This document shows positions 12,626 to 21,356 of a DNA stretch of 27,500 nucleotides, piece by piece. Both the position numbers and the translations under genes were made by a program. The stretch's first letter is position 1. The number at the start of each line of letters is the position of its first letter. Source of the DNA: Chromera velia. Taxonomy: Eukaryota; Sar; Chromeraceae. The stretch lies in contig JAHBMJ010005951.1 of assembly GCA_018398765.1 (NCBI GenBank), positions 403 through 27,902 on the forward strand. The letters are read 5' to 3'. The notes beneath the pieces were generated by a model, which worked only from the letters and a program-made list of their open reading frames with translations, was not told the origin of the DNA and made no database searches.

Positions 12626-13885
12626 TATGTCACACTTCTGCGTAAAAGCAAAGGAGGCAGTCTGCTCTCTGTCTTTGCTGACCTTGACGGCAGCCACTCC
12701 AGTCCTCTTGCCTGCCCGCGTCTGGAGCATGAAGAGACGGCCTTCGTCGATAGTGAACTCAACATCCTGCAGGCAGGCAGGCAGGCAGACAGACAAGGAG
12801 GTAGGCAGGTGGGCAGACGACCATCCATCCATCCATCCATCCATCCATCCATCCGTCCGTCCGTCAGTCAGTGAGTCAGTCAGTCAGTCAGTCAGTCAGT
12901 CAGTGGGTGGCTGAACGAGTCATCTTTCACATACATGTTTGGTACACAAAGTACCAGGCACGTATTTCATTCGTTTTCCTTCACACAGCCATGCACGCAA
13001 CAGACTGTCCCGCACACACCCACCCACACACACACACACACTCAGAAAGAGAGAGAGAGAGAGAGAGACCGACCTGCATGTCCTGGAAGTGAGTCTCGAG
13101 TGTCTGTCCGACTTCCTCCAGTTGATTGTACACAGAGGGCATCACCTCCTCCAGAGAGGGGAGGGTGGATCCTGTCTTTTCGGCCTGTGCCTTGTTCACT
13201 GGCTGGGGCGTTCTGATGCCTGCCACAACGTCCTCTCCCTGGGCATTCAAGAGGAACTCTCCGTAGAACCTCCTCTCTCCTGCACACACACACTCACTCA
13301 ATTAGCCAGTTCAACATCCTATGGCATACATACTGGGTCTCACTGCGTTCCTCTTTCGCATGCGAGACGCATCGACCAACCACCCGACTGACCAGTAGCG
13401 GGATCACGAGTGAAGCCGACGCCTGTTCCTGAGTTGTCGCCCTTGTTGCCGAAGACCATCGCCATCACAACGACCGCCGTGCCCCAGTCATCCTTCACGC
13501 ACGCACACAAATGCACACATAATAAGAAAAGGAATTAAAGGAAATTTTCCGGAAACACGCACGCTCAACACAGAAAGAAAAGCAAAGAAAACTTTCTGGA
13601 AGCCTTTACACAGGCAGTCAGGGTTGCAAAGCGCAAGACCAAAAGACCCACAAGACCAAAGGGGAGAACAACAGAGGAGAAAGAGAAGATGATTGAGAGC
13701 GAAATAATCAAAAGGGATTCAAATCCGGTTTATCTATTACTTCGCATGCAAGCTACCCGCTGACTGAAGAGACTACCAAACTGACTGACAGGATATCCGT
13801 GATAGCGTCTGTACGCGATTGCCTTCTCGCCATCCCAGGATTTGAACACTGCGAGGATTGCCTTCTCCATCTGCTCACGAGGATT

Positions 13886-13926
<41 letters not shown>

Positions 13927-16311
13927 GATACGTGGCCAGAAGGGGATTCAGAAAACAGGAAAATGGAAACACGCACGCACATACAATCAGCCACAAAACA
14001 CAAAGGTCCAGGAAGAGACGCTGGTGAGAAAGCTGTTGCTTTCTCCGTTTCTGTGGTGATACATACATTCGCGCACGAAAGGAAACTTTTAAGAAATCTG
14101 TACACGTCAGTCAGTGAGTGAGTGAGTGAGTGAGTGAGTGAGTCTATTTACCTGCCTGCCCACCGACCTACCTGAGGAAAGGGCTCTCCGGTTGCCTCCT
14201 GATAGACTTCTTTGTACTCAGCCACGAGTTCCTGGAGGGCTGCTGCGTCGAGGTCAACATCGAACTCGACGCCCTTGTCCGTTTTCTTCTGGGCAAGTTT
14301 CTGCAAACAGACAGACACAACAGAGAGACAGGCAGGCAGATTGGTGTGTTCGTTTGATGGCTTGTGACTGTTTTACGATCATGTCTTGGTTCCTTTTGAG
14401 GAGCGGACAGAGTGACACAAAAAAAGAGACAGGACCACAACAGACAACAGACAAAGCTCTCTCTCTGACAGAGTGACTGGAAACCAAACGACAAACAAAC
14501 AACAAAGAGAACAACCGGCAGACAGACACACTTTTACATTTTCATGCCAACAGCCAGCCAAACAAACAGTCACACCCAAAGACACACCTGCTCAAACTTG
14601 AGGAGTCCCATATCCATCACCACATTGCCGTACATCTGGATAAAACGCCTGCATGAAAGAAACAAAAAAGGAAACAAGCAAGCAATGAAATGAATGACTG
14701 AAAGACGTAAAAGAAGGGGAGGGAGGGAGGAAAGAGAGCCGGAACACATCTTCTTGTTTGATCTGGAAAGAGACAGACACAGAGCACCCATCCCGTGAGA
14801 AGAGGAGCGGCAACGGGCCACAGGGCCAGAGACAGACAGACAGACAGAGATGCGGAGTCAGGATATTAGACTGCCACACAATCCAACTCGCTTGCCCCCC
14901 AACAGACCTGTATGCGTCCCATGCCGTTCTCTCGTTGTTAATTTTCTTCCCGAAACCAACAACGGTCTCGTCATTCAGTCCCAAGTTCAGCACCGTCTCC
15001 ATCATGCCGGGCATCGAGATTCTGGACAGAGAGAGTTAGAGGAAGGAAGGCATCGAGATTCTGGACAGAGAGGGTTAGAGGAAGGAAGGCATCGAGATTC
15101 TGGACAGAGAGAGTTAGAGGAAGGAAGGCATCGAGATTCTGGACAGAGAGAGTTAGAGGAAGGAAGGCATCGAGATTCTGGACAGAGAGGGTTAGAGGAA
15201 GGAAGGCATCGAGATTCTGGACAGAGAGAGTTAGAGGAAGGAAGGCATCGAGATTCTGGACAGAGAGGGTTAGAGGAAGGAAGGCATCGAGATTCTGGAC
15301 AGAGAGAGTTAGAGGAAGGAAGGCATCGAGATTCTGGACAGAGAGAGTTAGAGGAAGGAAGGGAGGGAGGGGATGGGTTGAAATGGCTTAAACGGACAAC
15401 AGAGCCGATCCAAGAACACAACGAAGGAAAGTGAATGGACTGAAAAGGAAGGACTATCTAAAAGAGCACCAAGTGTGCTCTGTAAATGAAGGTCAAATAG
15501 CTGACGGATGGAGAGACGGCCAGGCACTCTGAAGAGGACCAAGATACCCCTCCTGTCTCTGACCCTTTTTTTTCGAACTTTTCAGGACGAGAGGACCGGT
15601 TGCTGTCCGGTTCGACAGTAGGGGAAGGAACAGAGGCAGCTCGAAAACGTACCAATAGTTGAACGAGAATTCTTGCACGAAATGGCCGGGAAGGTTTGAG
15701 AAAAAGAGTCTGACCTTGCTCCCGAGCGCACCGCAACAAGAAGGGGGTTCTCGGGATCGCCCAACTTTGCATCCATCATTTTCTCCAACACCGCAATGGC
15801 CTGGTCGACCTGAGCGTCCATGGACTTGGGAACCTCCTTTTTCTCACGGAAACGCACACAGGCTTCTGCATTTCAACAGAGGAAGAAAAGAAGGAAGGCG
15901 ATGAGGTCAGGTCAGTAAAACAACACTTGTCTCGTCCTACACAAGAGTCAACCGGAAGAGACACACCGAAACAAGCCGACCTGTGGTTATGACAAAGCCA
16001 GGCGATACCGGCAGTCCCATTGCAGTCATTTCTGCAACACCCTTTCCCTTCCCTCCGAGTAGGTTTCTGTCCAGGGGAGGAGCTGGATGGTCCTTTCCGA
16101 AGCTGTACACCCATTTTGTCTGGCCATTGGCTTCCGTTGCGACTGCGGAGGGTTTCTCAAGCACTTTCTGCATCGACAGAGCTCCTCTGCGAGAGAAGCT
16201 GGAAAGTCGTTTTTGTGCATTCTTACGAACCAGTTCTGAGGGCTGGTGACGAAGTACGAACCCCCAACTCAGCGCGAATAAGCTGAGGAAGAGAGACAAG
16301 AAAGGTCTCAT
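5053..16311 (-). CDS. PPDK: Pyruvate, phosphate dikinase, 26 exons, probable organelle leader
   Basis: Interconverts pyruvate + ATP + phosphate with PEP + AMP + diphosphate. Exons on the minus strand (high..low): 16311-15981, 15865-15715, 15021-14908, 14648-14588, 14300-14172, 13885-13790, 13492-13393, 13279-13074, 12766-12683, 12376-12268, 11888-11835, 11362-11246, 11000-10861, 10617-10563, 10328-10279, 9932-9837, 9613-9477, 9138-9036, 8741-8630, 8167-8085, 7600-7523, 7208-7109, 6771-6677, 6213-6157, 5836-5744, 5262-5053. All introns are GT-AG and the phases agree, giving 986 residues. Motifs seen: N-terminal nucleotide-binding [50 protein letters not shown], the phosphohistidine loop [14 protein letters not shown] (catalytic His about 535, codon 10950-10948; the neighbouring Thr that is regulatory in plants is kept), [20 protein letters not shown], and the PEP-side CGEHGG (Cys about 935). 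The leader (residues 1-70) starts with a hydrophobic stretch, [14 protein letters not shown], followed by F and a basic Ser/Arg-rich part, as in bipartite signals of red-derived complex plastids. Plastid location is inference. Confidence 0.95.
5263..5430. repeat. Composite (AC)n plus (GATA)n repeat, PPDK intron 25
   Basis: Two copies of a block made of (AC)n, (GATA)n and the unique link GACGGTCACACGGACATAG (near 5315 and 5384), followed by a third AC run. On the gene strand the first run is (TG)n ending in GCAG, the acceptor of PPDK exon 26. The repeat has expanded as a compound unit and not only as a dinucleotide. Confidence 0.9.
6516..6697 (-). repeat. Triplicated exon 23/donor junction with two palindromic inserts
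   Basis: A 24-nt block is present identically at 6516-6539, 6592-6615 and 6674-6697. The last copy is the real one: 21 nt of PPDK exon 23 (coding GTNDLTQ) plus the GTC of the donor. Between copies lie two inserts. The one at 6541-6584 runs GCATTTA...TAAATGC. The one at 6617-6666 has perfect 10-bp inverted ends, GCATTTATTT and AAATAAATGC. Both contain TTCATACAGAA and both are followed by CAAACAC before the next copy. The extra copies lie inside intron 23 and carry intact-looking donor sites. Confidence 0.9.
7600..7625 (-). repeat. (CTGC)n run forming the exon 21 acceptor
   Basis: On the gene strand this is a CTGC/CCTG tetranucleotide run ending in the CAG that precedes PPDK exon 21. Similar runs end introns 8 (12767-12784) and 13 (10618-10627) of PPDK and intron 4 of the PDI gene (about 19346-19359). 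Confidence 0.85.
8457..8546. repeat. (CTTT)n/(CTTC)n microsatellite, PPDK intron 19
   Basis: A long CTTT run interrupted by T tracts is followed by a CTTC run. It lies inside intron 19 of the minus-strand PPDK gene and accounts for the poly-Phe/Ser and poly-Lys open frames there. Confidence 0.9.
8975..9035 (-). repeat. (CAGT)n run starting at the exon 18 donor
   Basis: On the gene strand PPDK exon 18 is followed by GTCCGTCCGTCAGTCAGT..., a tetranucleotide run of more than ten units that contains the 5' splice site itself. One unit is interrupted (GTCACTAAGTCA). Confidence 0.9.
10018..10064. repeat. (GAAA)n microsatellite, PPDK intron 15
   Basis: A GAAA tetranucleotide run with one GAAG variant, inside intron 15. 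Confidence 0.9.
10424..10472. repeat. (AC)n(AG)n microsatellite, PPDK intron 14
   Basis: Adjacent AC and AG dinucleotide runs lie in intron 14. On the gene strand this reads (CT)n(GT)n, a compound form also seen in intron 8 and in the PDI gene. A short C9 tract lies nearby at about 10538-10546. Confidence 0.85.
11003..11074. repeat. 19-bp direct duplication and (AC)n, PPDK intron 12
   Basis: TCATGCATGGAAAAGTGTT is repeated back to back just upstream (in gene sense) of the exon 13 acceptor and is followed by an AC run at about 11050-11074. Confidence 0.85.
11874..11969 (-). repeat. Duplicated exon 11 acceptor junction with palindromic insert
   Basis: A 30-nt block at 11874-11903 recurs at 11940-11969 with a single difference. 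The first copy is the real junction: 15 nt of intron ending in CAG plus 15 nt of PPDK exon 11 (coding DKRQA). The second lies in intron 10. The insert between them, 11901-11934, begins GCATTT, has a long T tract, and ends GTAAATGC, so its ends are inverted. The copy retains a CAG acceptor-like site. Confidence 0.88.
12574..12630. repeat. (CT)n(GT)n microsatellite, PPDK intron 9
   Basis: Compound dinucleotide run inside intron 9 of the PPDK gene, plainly visible. It accounts for the Cys/Val-rich open frames in this stretch. Confidence 0.9.
12821..12905. repeat. (CCAT)n(CCGT)n(CAGT)n tract, PPDK intron 8
   Basis: Successive tetranucleotide runs that grade into each other by single-base steps (CCAT to CCGT to CAGT), suggesting local turnover of one microsatellite. 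Confidence 0.9.
13021..13070. repeat. (AC)n...(GA)n microsatellite at the exon 8 donor side
   Basis: AC and GA runs immediately downstream (in gene sense) of PPDK exon 8. The open frames through it are artefacts. Confidence 0.85.
13886..13923 (-). repeat. (TG)n run forming the exon 6 acceptor
   Basis: On the gene strand about 16 TG units end in TGCAG and directly precede PPDK exon 6. The run replaces an ordinary pyrimidine tract. Confidence 0.9.
14106..14143. repeat. (GAGT)n microsatellite, PPDK intron 5
   Basis: A GTCA run passing into a GAGT run inside intron 5 of the PPDK gene. Confidence 0.85.
15011..15361 (-). repeat. 39-bp tandem array repeating the exon 3 acceptor nine times
   Basis: Nine near-identical 39-bp units start at 15011 and recur every 39 bp. 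In gene sense each unit holds CTCTGTCCAG followed by AATCTCGATGCC, which is the acceptor and first bases of PPDK exon 3. Only the unit nearest the exon continues into [16 protein letters not shown]. Units differ by one A/G. As 39 is a multiple of three, each copy preserves the frame, but every unit carries an in-frame TAA after ISMPSFL, so using an upstream acceptor would truncate the enzyme. Confidence 0.95.
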
Positions 16312-17011
16312 TCTGATTTTTAGATTTCTACAGACAACGGAAAGAAACGCCTTTTTAGCTTCAGCTTGCTGGAATTCTCCAGTTTTTGCGGGTATTTCGT
16401 TTCTTAGTTAGTTAGTTCAAGAAGTGTAGACGGGATAACACCAATCCTTGGCACCTGACAAAGTTGTCAGAGCCCAATATTCTGGTTTATTCGTTTCTTT
16501 TGATGCACCCTCGGTTGTGCCATACTCGCGCCACGTCACGTATCATCTGCATGCATGCATGGAAGGCACTTGCCAGGGGGGGGATGGGGGGGGCATATGT
16601 CGACCACACGTACAAAAAGGGGGTCGCCAGGCCGCGGCGGCCCCCCCCGCCGCCTCGCAAGCTGGGAGAAAAGCCCTATAGCTCAAAAATCCTCAAAATC
16701 GATGCATGCATGTGCGTTGAGATCGATTCTCGCATGCAGTCCGGCCGAGCCATGCCGAGCCGTCTCCACATTTTCGTTTTCGTGTGAGATCGCGTGAGAT
16801 CTTTCAAGATCCACTCAAAAAGAGATTTCGAAGTCAGAGCGTCTGCCTCTGGATGACGCAAACTGGAATTCCAAGACGAACACTGGTCTGTGGTGAAATC
16901 TGGCAAGCTGCCAAGAAAAGTGCATATTGAGCTGGTTTTTTCCACTCGTCAGTTTTGTTTTTTCCGTCTTCATTTTCCTTCAGCAGCCAGGCGTTCGAGT
17001 TGATCGAAGCA
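16312..17011. promoter_or_regulatory. Divergent PPDK/PDI promoter region
   Basis: The two genes are head to head, with 700 bp between the PPDK start codon (16311) and the PDI start codon (17012), so both promoters must lie here or overlap the genes. The interval has three GCATGC-type clusters (about 16549-16560, 16702-16711, 16732-16738), long G and C runs (16575-16592, 16618-16662), and a repeated GTTAGTTAGTT at about 16406. I see no convincing TATA box. TGCATGC is a known motif in apicomplexan promoters; a role here is inference, and the same word occurs at several other places in the window. Confidence 0.5.
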
Positions 17012-19259
17012 ATGCATCTTCTGCCGTCTCTGTTCTTTGTTGGGTGTCTGGCTTTCTTCTTGGCCTCTCCCTCACCAGGAAGGGCAGAGGAAGATGAGGC
17101 AGTCGTTACTCTGACAGAATCAAACTTCGACGACTTCATCAAAGAAAACCCAGAGGCCCTCGTGGAGTTCTATGCGCCTTGGTAGGTAGCTGGGGTTTGT
17201 CCGAGTAGAGTCTGTCACGCAAGAAGAAAATCGGGAGGATGATGAATATTCAAATGCCTCCCCTCTCGTGCAGGTGCGGTCACTGCAAAAAGCTGGCTCC
17301 GGAGTATGAAAAGGCTGCAAAGGCTTTGAAAGGGAAAGTTCCTCTCGGAAAGGTGAGGCAGATTGGCAGAGTTTCCACCTTCTCTTTTCTTTGTGAGTGA
17401 AGGTGGTCATTTTACTTTTCCTCTTGTGTCATCTGTATTTCAGTCTGACCTTCTCTCCCTTTCCGAAGCTGTACATTCGATTTTCTTTGACTGGATGTAC
17501 TTATTTCAGTCTGACTTTCTCTCCCTTTCCGAAGCTGTGCATTCGATTTTCTTTGACTGGATGTACTTATTTCAGTCTGGCGAAGGAGAGCAGGAAGAGT
17601 GAGTAGGCACAAGAGGATGGTGGGATTTCAGGATTAGGATTGGGATATGCTGCGCAGCCAAGCTGTGTCAGAACGACCCTGTCTTGTTTCTTTTGCTTTC
17701 TACAGTGGGCTTCTCTTCTCTTCTCTTCTCTTTCGGTGATCCCTGCTCTTTAACCACCCGAAATGTTTAATTGAACGCTTTCTTTCTTTCTGACAGAGGA
17801 GGATCACCAGCCCATGCACGGAACTTGGAAGATCCTACTCGGACAAACGACATGGAAGACTTGTCTTTTGTTTTTTTGTGTAGAAACGTGGAACAGCTTT
17901 GCATTTCTGAAAAAGCTGGTTTGACGTGTTAAACCATCATTAAACGCACTTCCCTTCCCTCCGTGCAGGTCGATGCGACGGTAGAGAAGGACTTGGCCTC
18001 GAAGTTTAACGTCAGAGGGTATCCCACCCTGAAGTTCTTCAAGAAGGGAAAGGAGCAGGAGTACACGGGAGGAAGGAGCGAAGAGACGATCATCCAATGG
18101 ATCGAGACCCACACAGGCCCAGCAGTCTCTGTGGTGGACAAAGCCACCGAAGTGGTCAGTCAGTCAGTGCATGCATTTACCTTCATACAGAATACAGTAA
18201 ATGCATGTTGTGGACAAAGCCACCGAAGTGGTCAGTCAGTCAGTCAGGCAGGCAGGCAGGCAGTCGAAGCGCTATTCAGGGTTTCCTTCCCTTCCTGCCC
18301 TGTTCGCGAAGAAGTGTTTCTGTTCTTTCTATCTACAGGATCGTTCTCTGCTTCTCTCGGTTCCTCTGTGTGCGTGTGTGTGCCTCTCCGCTTCTCTCGG
18401 TTCCTCTGTGTGCGTGTGTGTGCCTCTCCGCTTCTCTCGGTTCGTCTGTGTGCGTGTGTGTGCCTCTAGGACTGTCCGTTCGTCAAAACAATAACACATC
18501 AGACGGTCTTCCTCCCCACCTGCTTTGCAACTGCAGCTTTTTTTCACTGTTGAATTCGCTCTACTGCATTTCTTCACTTCATCTGTCTCTGCATCTCTGT
18601 CGATTTTTTTTTTCATCTGCTTTCTCTGTCGTGTCCATGCAGAGTGACGAGAAGCCTACGGTGTTTGTTGTGAAGACAAAGGATGCGGAGACAAAACTCT
18701 ACAAAGACTTCGAGGCGGCTGCAGATGTCAACAGAGAGTCGGGGCTGTTCCAAGCAATCCTAGGGGACAAGTCGGAGTCTCTGTCTGTATTCCGAAAAGA
18801 CGAAGGGGAGACAGTCTGGAAGGAATCCGAGTATGCGAGTCTGGATGATTTCGTCTATCAGGAGGCTTTTCCTTTGTTTGGAAAGATCGATGGCAGCAAT
18901 CACAGGCGTTATGTGAACAGGAAAAACTACGCAGGAGGACTCTTTTGGCTCTGTTTGTCTCCTGATGAGTACAAAAAATTCGGGGGGGCGGCAAGGGAAG
19001 CGGCCAAGAACTTCAAGTCCGTTTTTGTCAGGGTTCTTTGACACACTTCTTCTTCATTTTCTTTTAATGGATGCGTTCCGTGCTTTTTGCAGGTCTTTCT
19101 TTCCTTCGTTTCTTTTTGATTTTGTGTTCTTCAGTATTTGTTGTGTCCTCTCTTTTGCCTTCCTTTGTTCTGTGGGTCGGCTCTGTCTACTATGTGCTTT
19201 TCTGTTCCTGAGTCTCGCTCTCGCTCCGTCTCGCTCTCTCGCACGCACGCTCACACATA

Positions 19260-19295
<36 letters not shown>

Positions 19296-20752
19296 GCGTC
19301 CATTTGTCTCTCCCTCTTAAAGAAAACCACACACTGATTGACTGCGTGCCTGCCTGCAGGGGAGACCTCTCTTTTGTCTGGCTGAATCTGGACGAGCTGA
19401 AGTCCCACGCGGAGACGGCCTTCGGTCTCACCGAATTCCCCGCCTACGTCCTTGAGCAGGGCAAAGCCAGGTGGGTAGGTTTTTTTTTTTTTTAGGTAGG
19501 CAGGTGGGTAGGTAGGTGGGTGGGTAAGTAGATCTGCCAGTCGCAAGGCAGGCAGAGAACAAAGTTTATGTGCATGCAACGTTGGGTAGCTGTATGAGTT
19601 TGGCTCAACCATCACATGTACCTCCCTCGTATTGGAAGGAAGGAAGGAACCAGAAATCGATCTGCTTGCGGGGTGAGGCGAGTATCGTAGTACCGTCCAG
19701 ACAGTACCTCGATGCAGCAAATTCGCACGTCTTGTCAAATGAAAAAAGAATATTCATCAATCAGTCCTCCAGGACAACGCTAAGTGAGTGAGTGAGTGAG
19801 TTGCCAATTTCGAATCTCTAATCTCTTTCTTCGTTCAATGAGACAGCCAGCCAGCACAGTCTCCCTTGGTACTTGTTGTGCTCCGTGAAAAAAATATGTT
19901 TTCCGCTGTGCTGCCTTTTTTTCTTCCGTTTCGATTCACATAGGAGGCTCATTTTTCTGCTGTGCCGAAAGAGAAAGGAAGGGAGAAAGAGCAGGAATGC
20001 CTGTGCTATGCGCACATGCTCCTGTTCGTCTTTCTTGATCCTTTCTTCTTCTCCTTCTTTTTCCTTTTTCTTCTCTTTCCTTCTTCTTCTTCCTTCTTCT
20101 TCTTCCTCCTCCTCCTCCTCCTCCTCCTTCTTCTTCTTCTTCTTCTTCTTCTTCGTCTTCTTCGTCTTCTTCTTCTTCTTCTTCTTCTTCTTCTTCTTCT
20201 CGTTGCCCTTTCAGATATGTTCTGGAGTCTGGGGGCAAGGACCCTTCTGCAGCCTCTCTGAAGGGCTTCTTGGAGGACGTGAAGGCGGGGAAGATCAAGA
20301 GGACACTCAAGTCGGAGGAAACACCTGAGTCAAACGACGCACCTGTCAAGGTACGTGCATTCATTCTTTCAGAAAGAGAATTTTGTACGAAAATGATCTG
20401 AAAATGAATGGAAACACCTGAGTCAAACGACGTGCCTGTCAAGGTACGCTCGCTGAGGGAGGGTTCTTCAGGATAGACACCCAAGAAAGCTCTAGATCTA
20501 GTGGTGGAGGCAATTGGGGTCTTGTATCGCCGCACCATTTGCTTGCACAATAATTTGTCAGTGAGAAATGAAGAAAACAGACGGGAACGCGCCAACTAGC
20601 GACGGTGGGCAGGAAGAGAAACGGAGATCTTGACGACACTGAACGAAATAAAAGGAAAATGCGGAGGAAGACCGTAAAAGAAAACCGAAGGTAGAAGAAA
20701 GCAAGTTTTCTGTTTGTGCATGTGTATCTGCTTGTCAATGTATGTGTGGACG

Positions 20753-20830
<78 letters not shown>

Positions 20831-21292
20831 TGCAGGTTGTGACAGCGAACACCTTCGACTCAATCCTTTTCGAATCCGGAAAGGACGTGTTCTTCGAGAT
20901 CTACGCACCTTGGTGGGTCGGTCTGTCGGGCTCTTGGTGAGATGCTCTGGTGGGACGTCCGTTGCCTGTCTCTCTGTTTTTTTGTCTTTCTCGCAGTTTC
21001 AGGGTCTCTCGTCGTTTCTCTTCTCGGTCATGCGTCATCGGTTTCCGTTTCACTGATGGAGGTGTGAATACCACGTTTGGAGCCTGGAGGGAAGTCTGAA
21101 ATCAACAAAACAAAAGACGCAAATTGCATGCCATCTGCAAAACAAAAACAGCCCCATCAACGGCCGGCATAAATTGGTCTCGTGTACGCTGATGACTTGA
21201 CCTGGATTTCAGTGATGTCGCTTTCTCTCTTCGCATTTCGAAGCTGTTTGGGGCCACACCCCGTAAGGCAGTAGAAGTCCTCCCTCCGTTCA

Positions 21293-21356
<64 letters not shown>

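Noticed and set aside
15011-15361. CRISPR-like array
   Set aside because: Units are contiguous with no unique spacers and the setting is a eukaryotic intron. It is a tandem repeat.
5053-16311. PPDK as a bacterial contaminant or recent bacterial transfer
   Set aside because: Twenty-five GT-AG introns and an N-terminal leader show a long-established nuclear gene.
18097-19041. A 314-codon open frame on the plus strand
   Set aside because: It reads through PDI intron 3 repeats into exon 4 in the correct frame. Only 18643-19016 is coding; the rest is intron.
19936-20595. Glu-rich protein of about 219 codons on the minus strand
   Set aside because: The Glu run is the reverse of the (CTT)n pyrimidine tract before the PDI exon 6 acceptor. 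It is not a gene.
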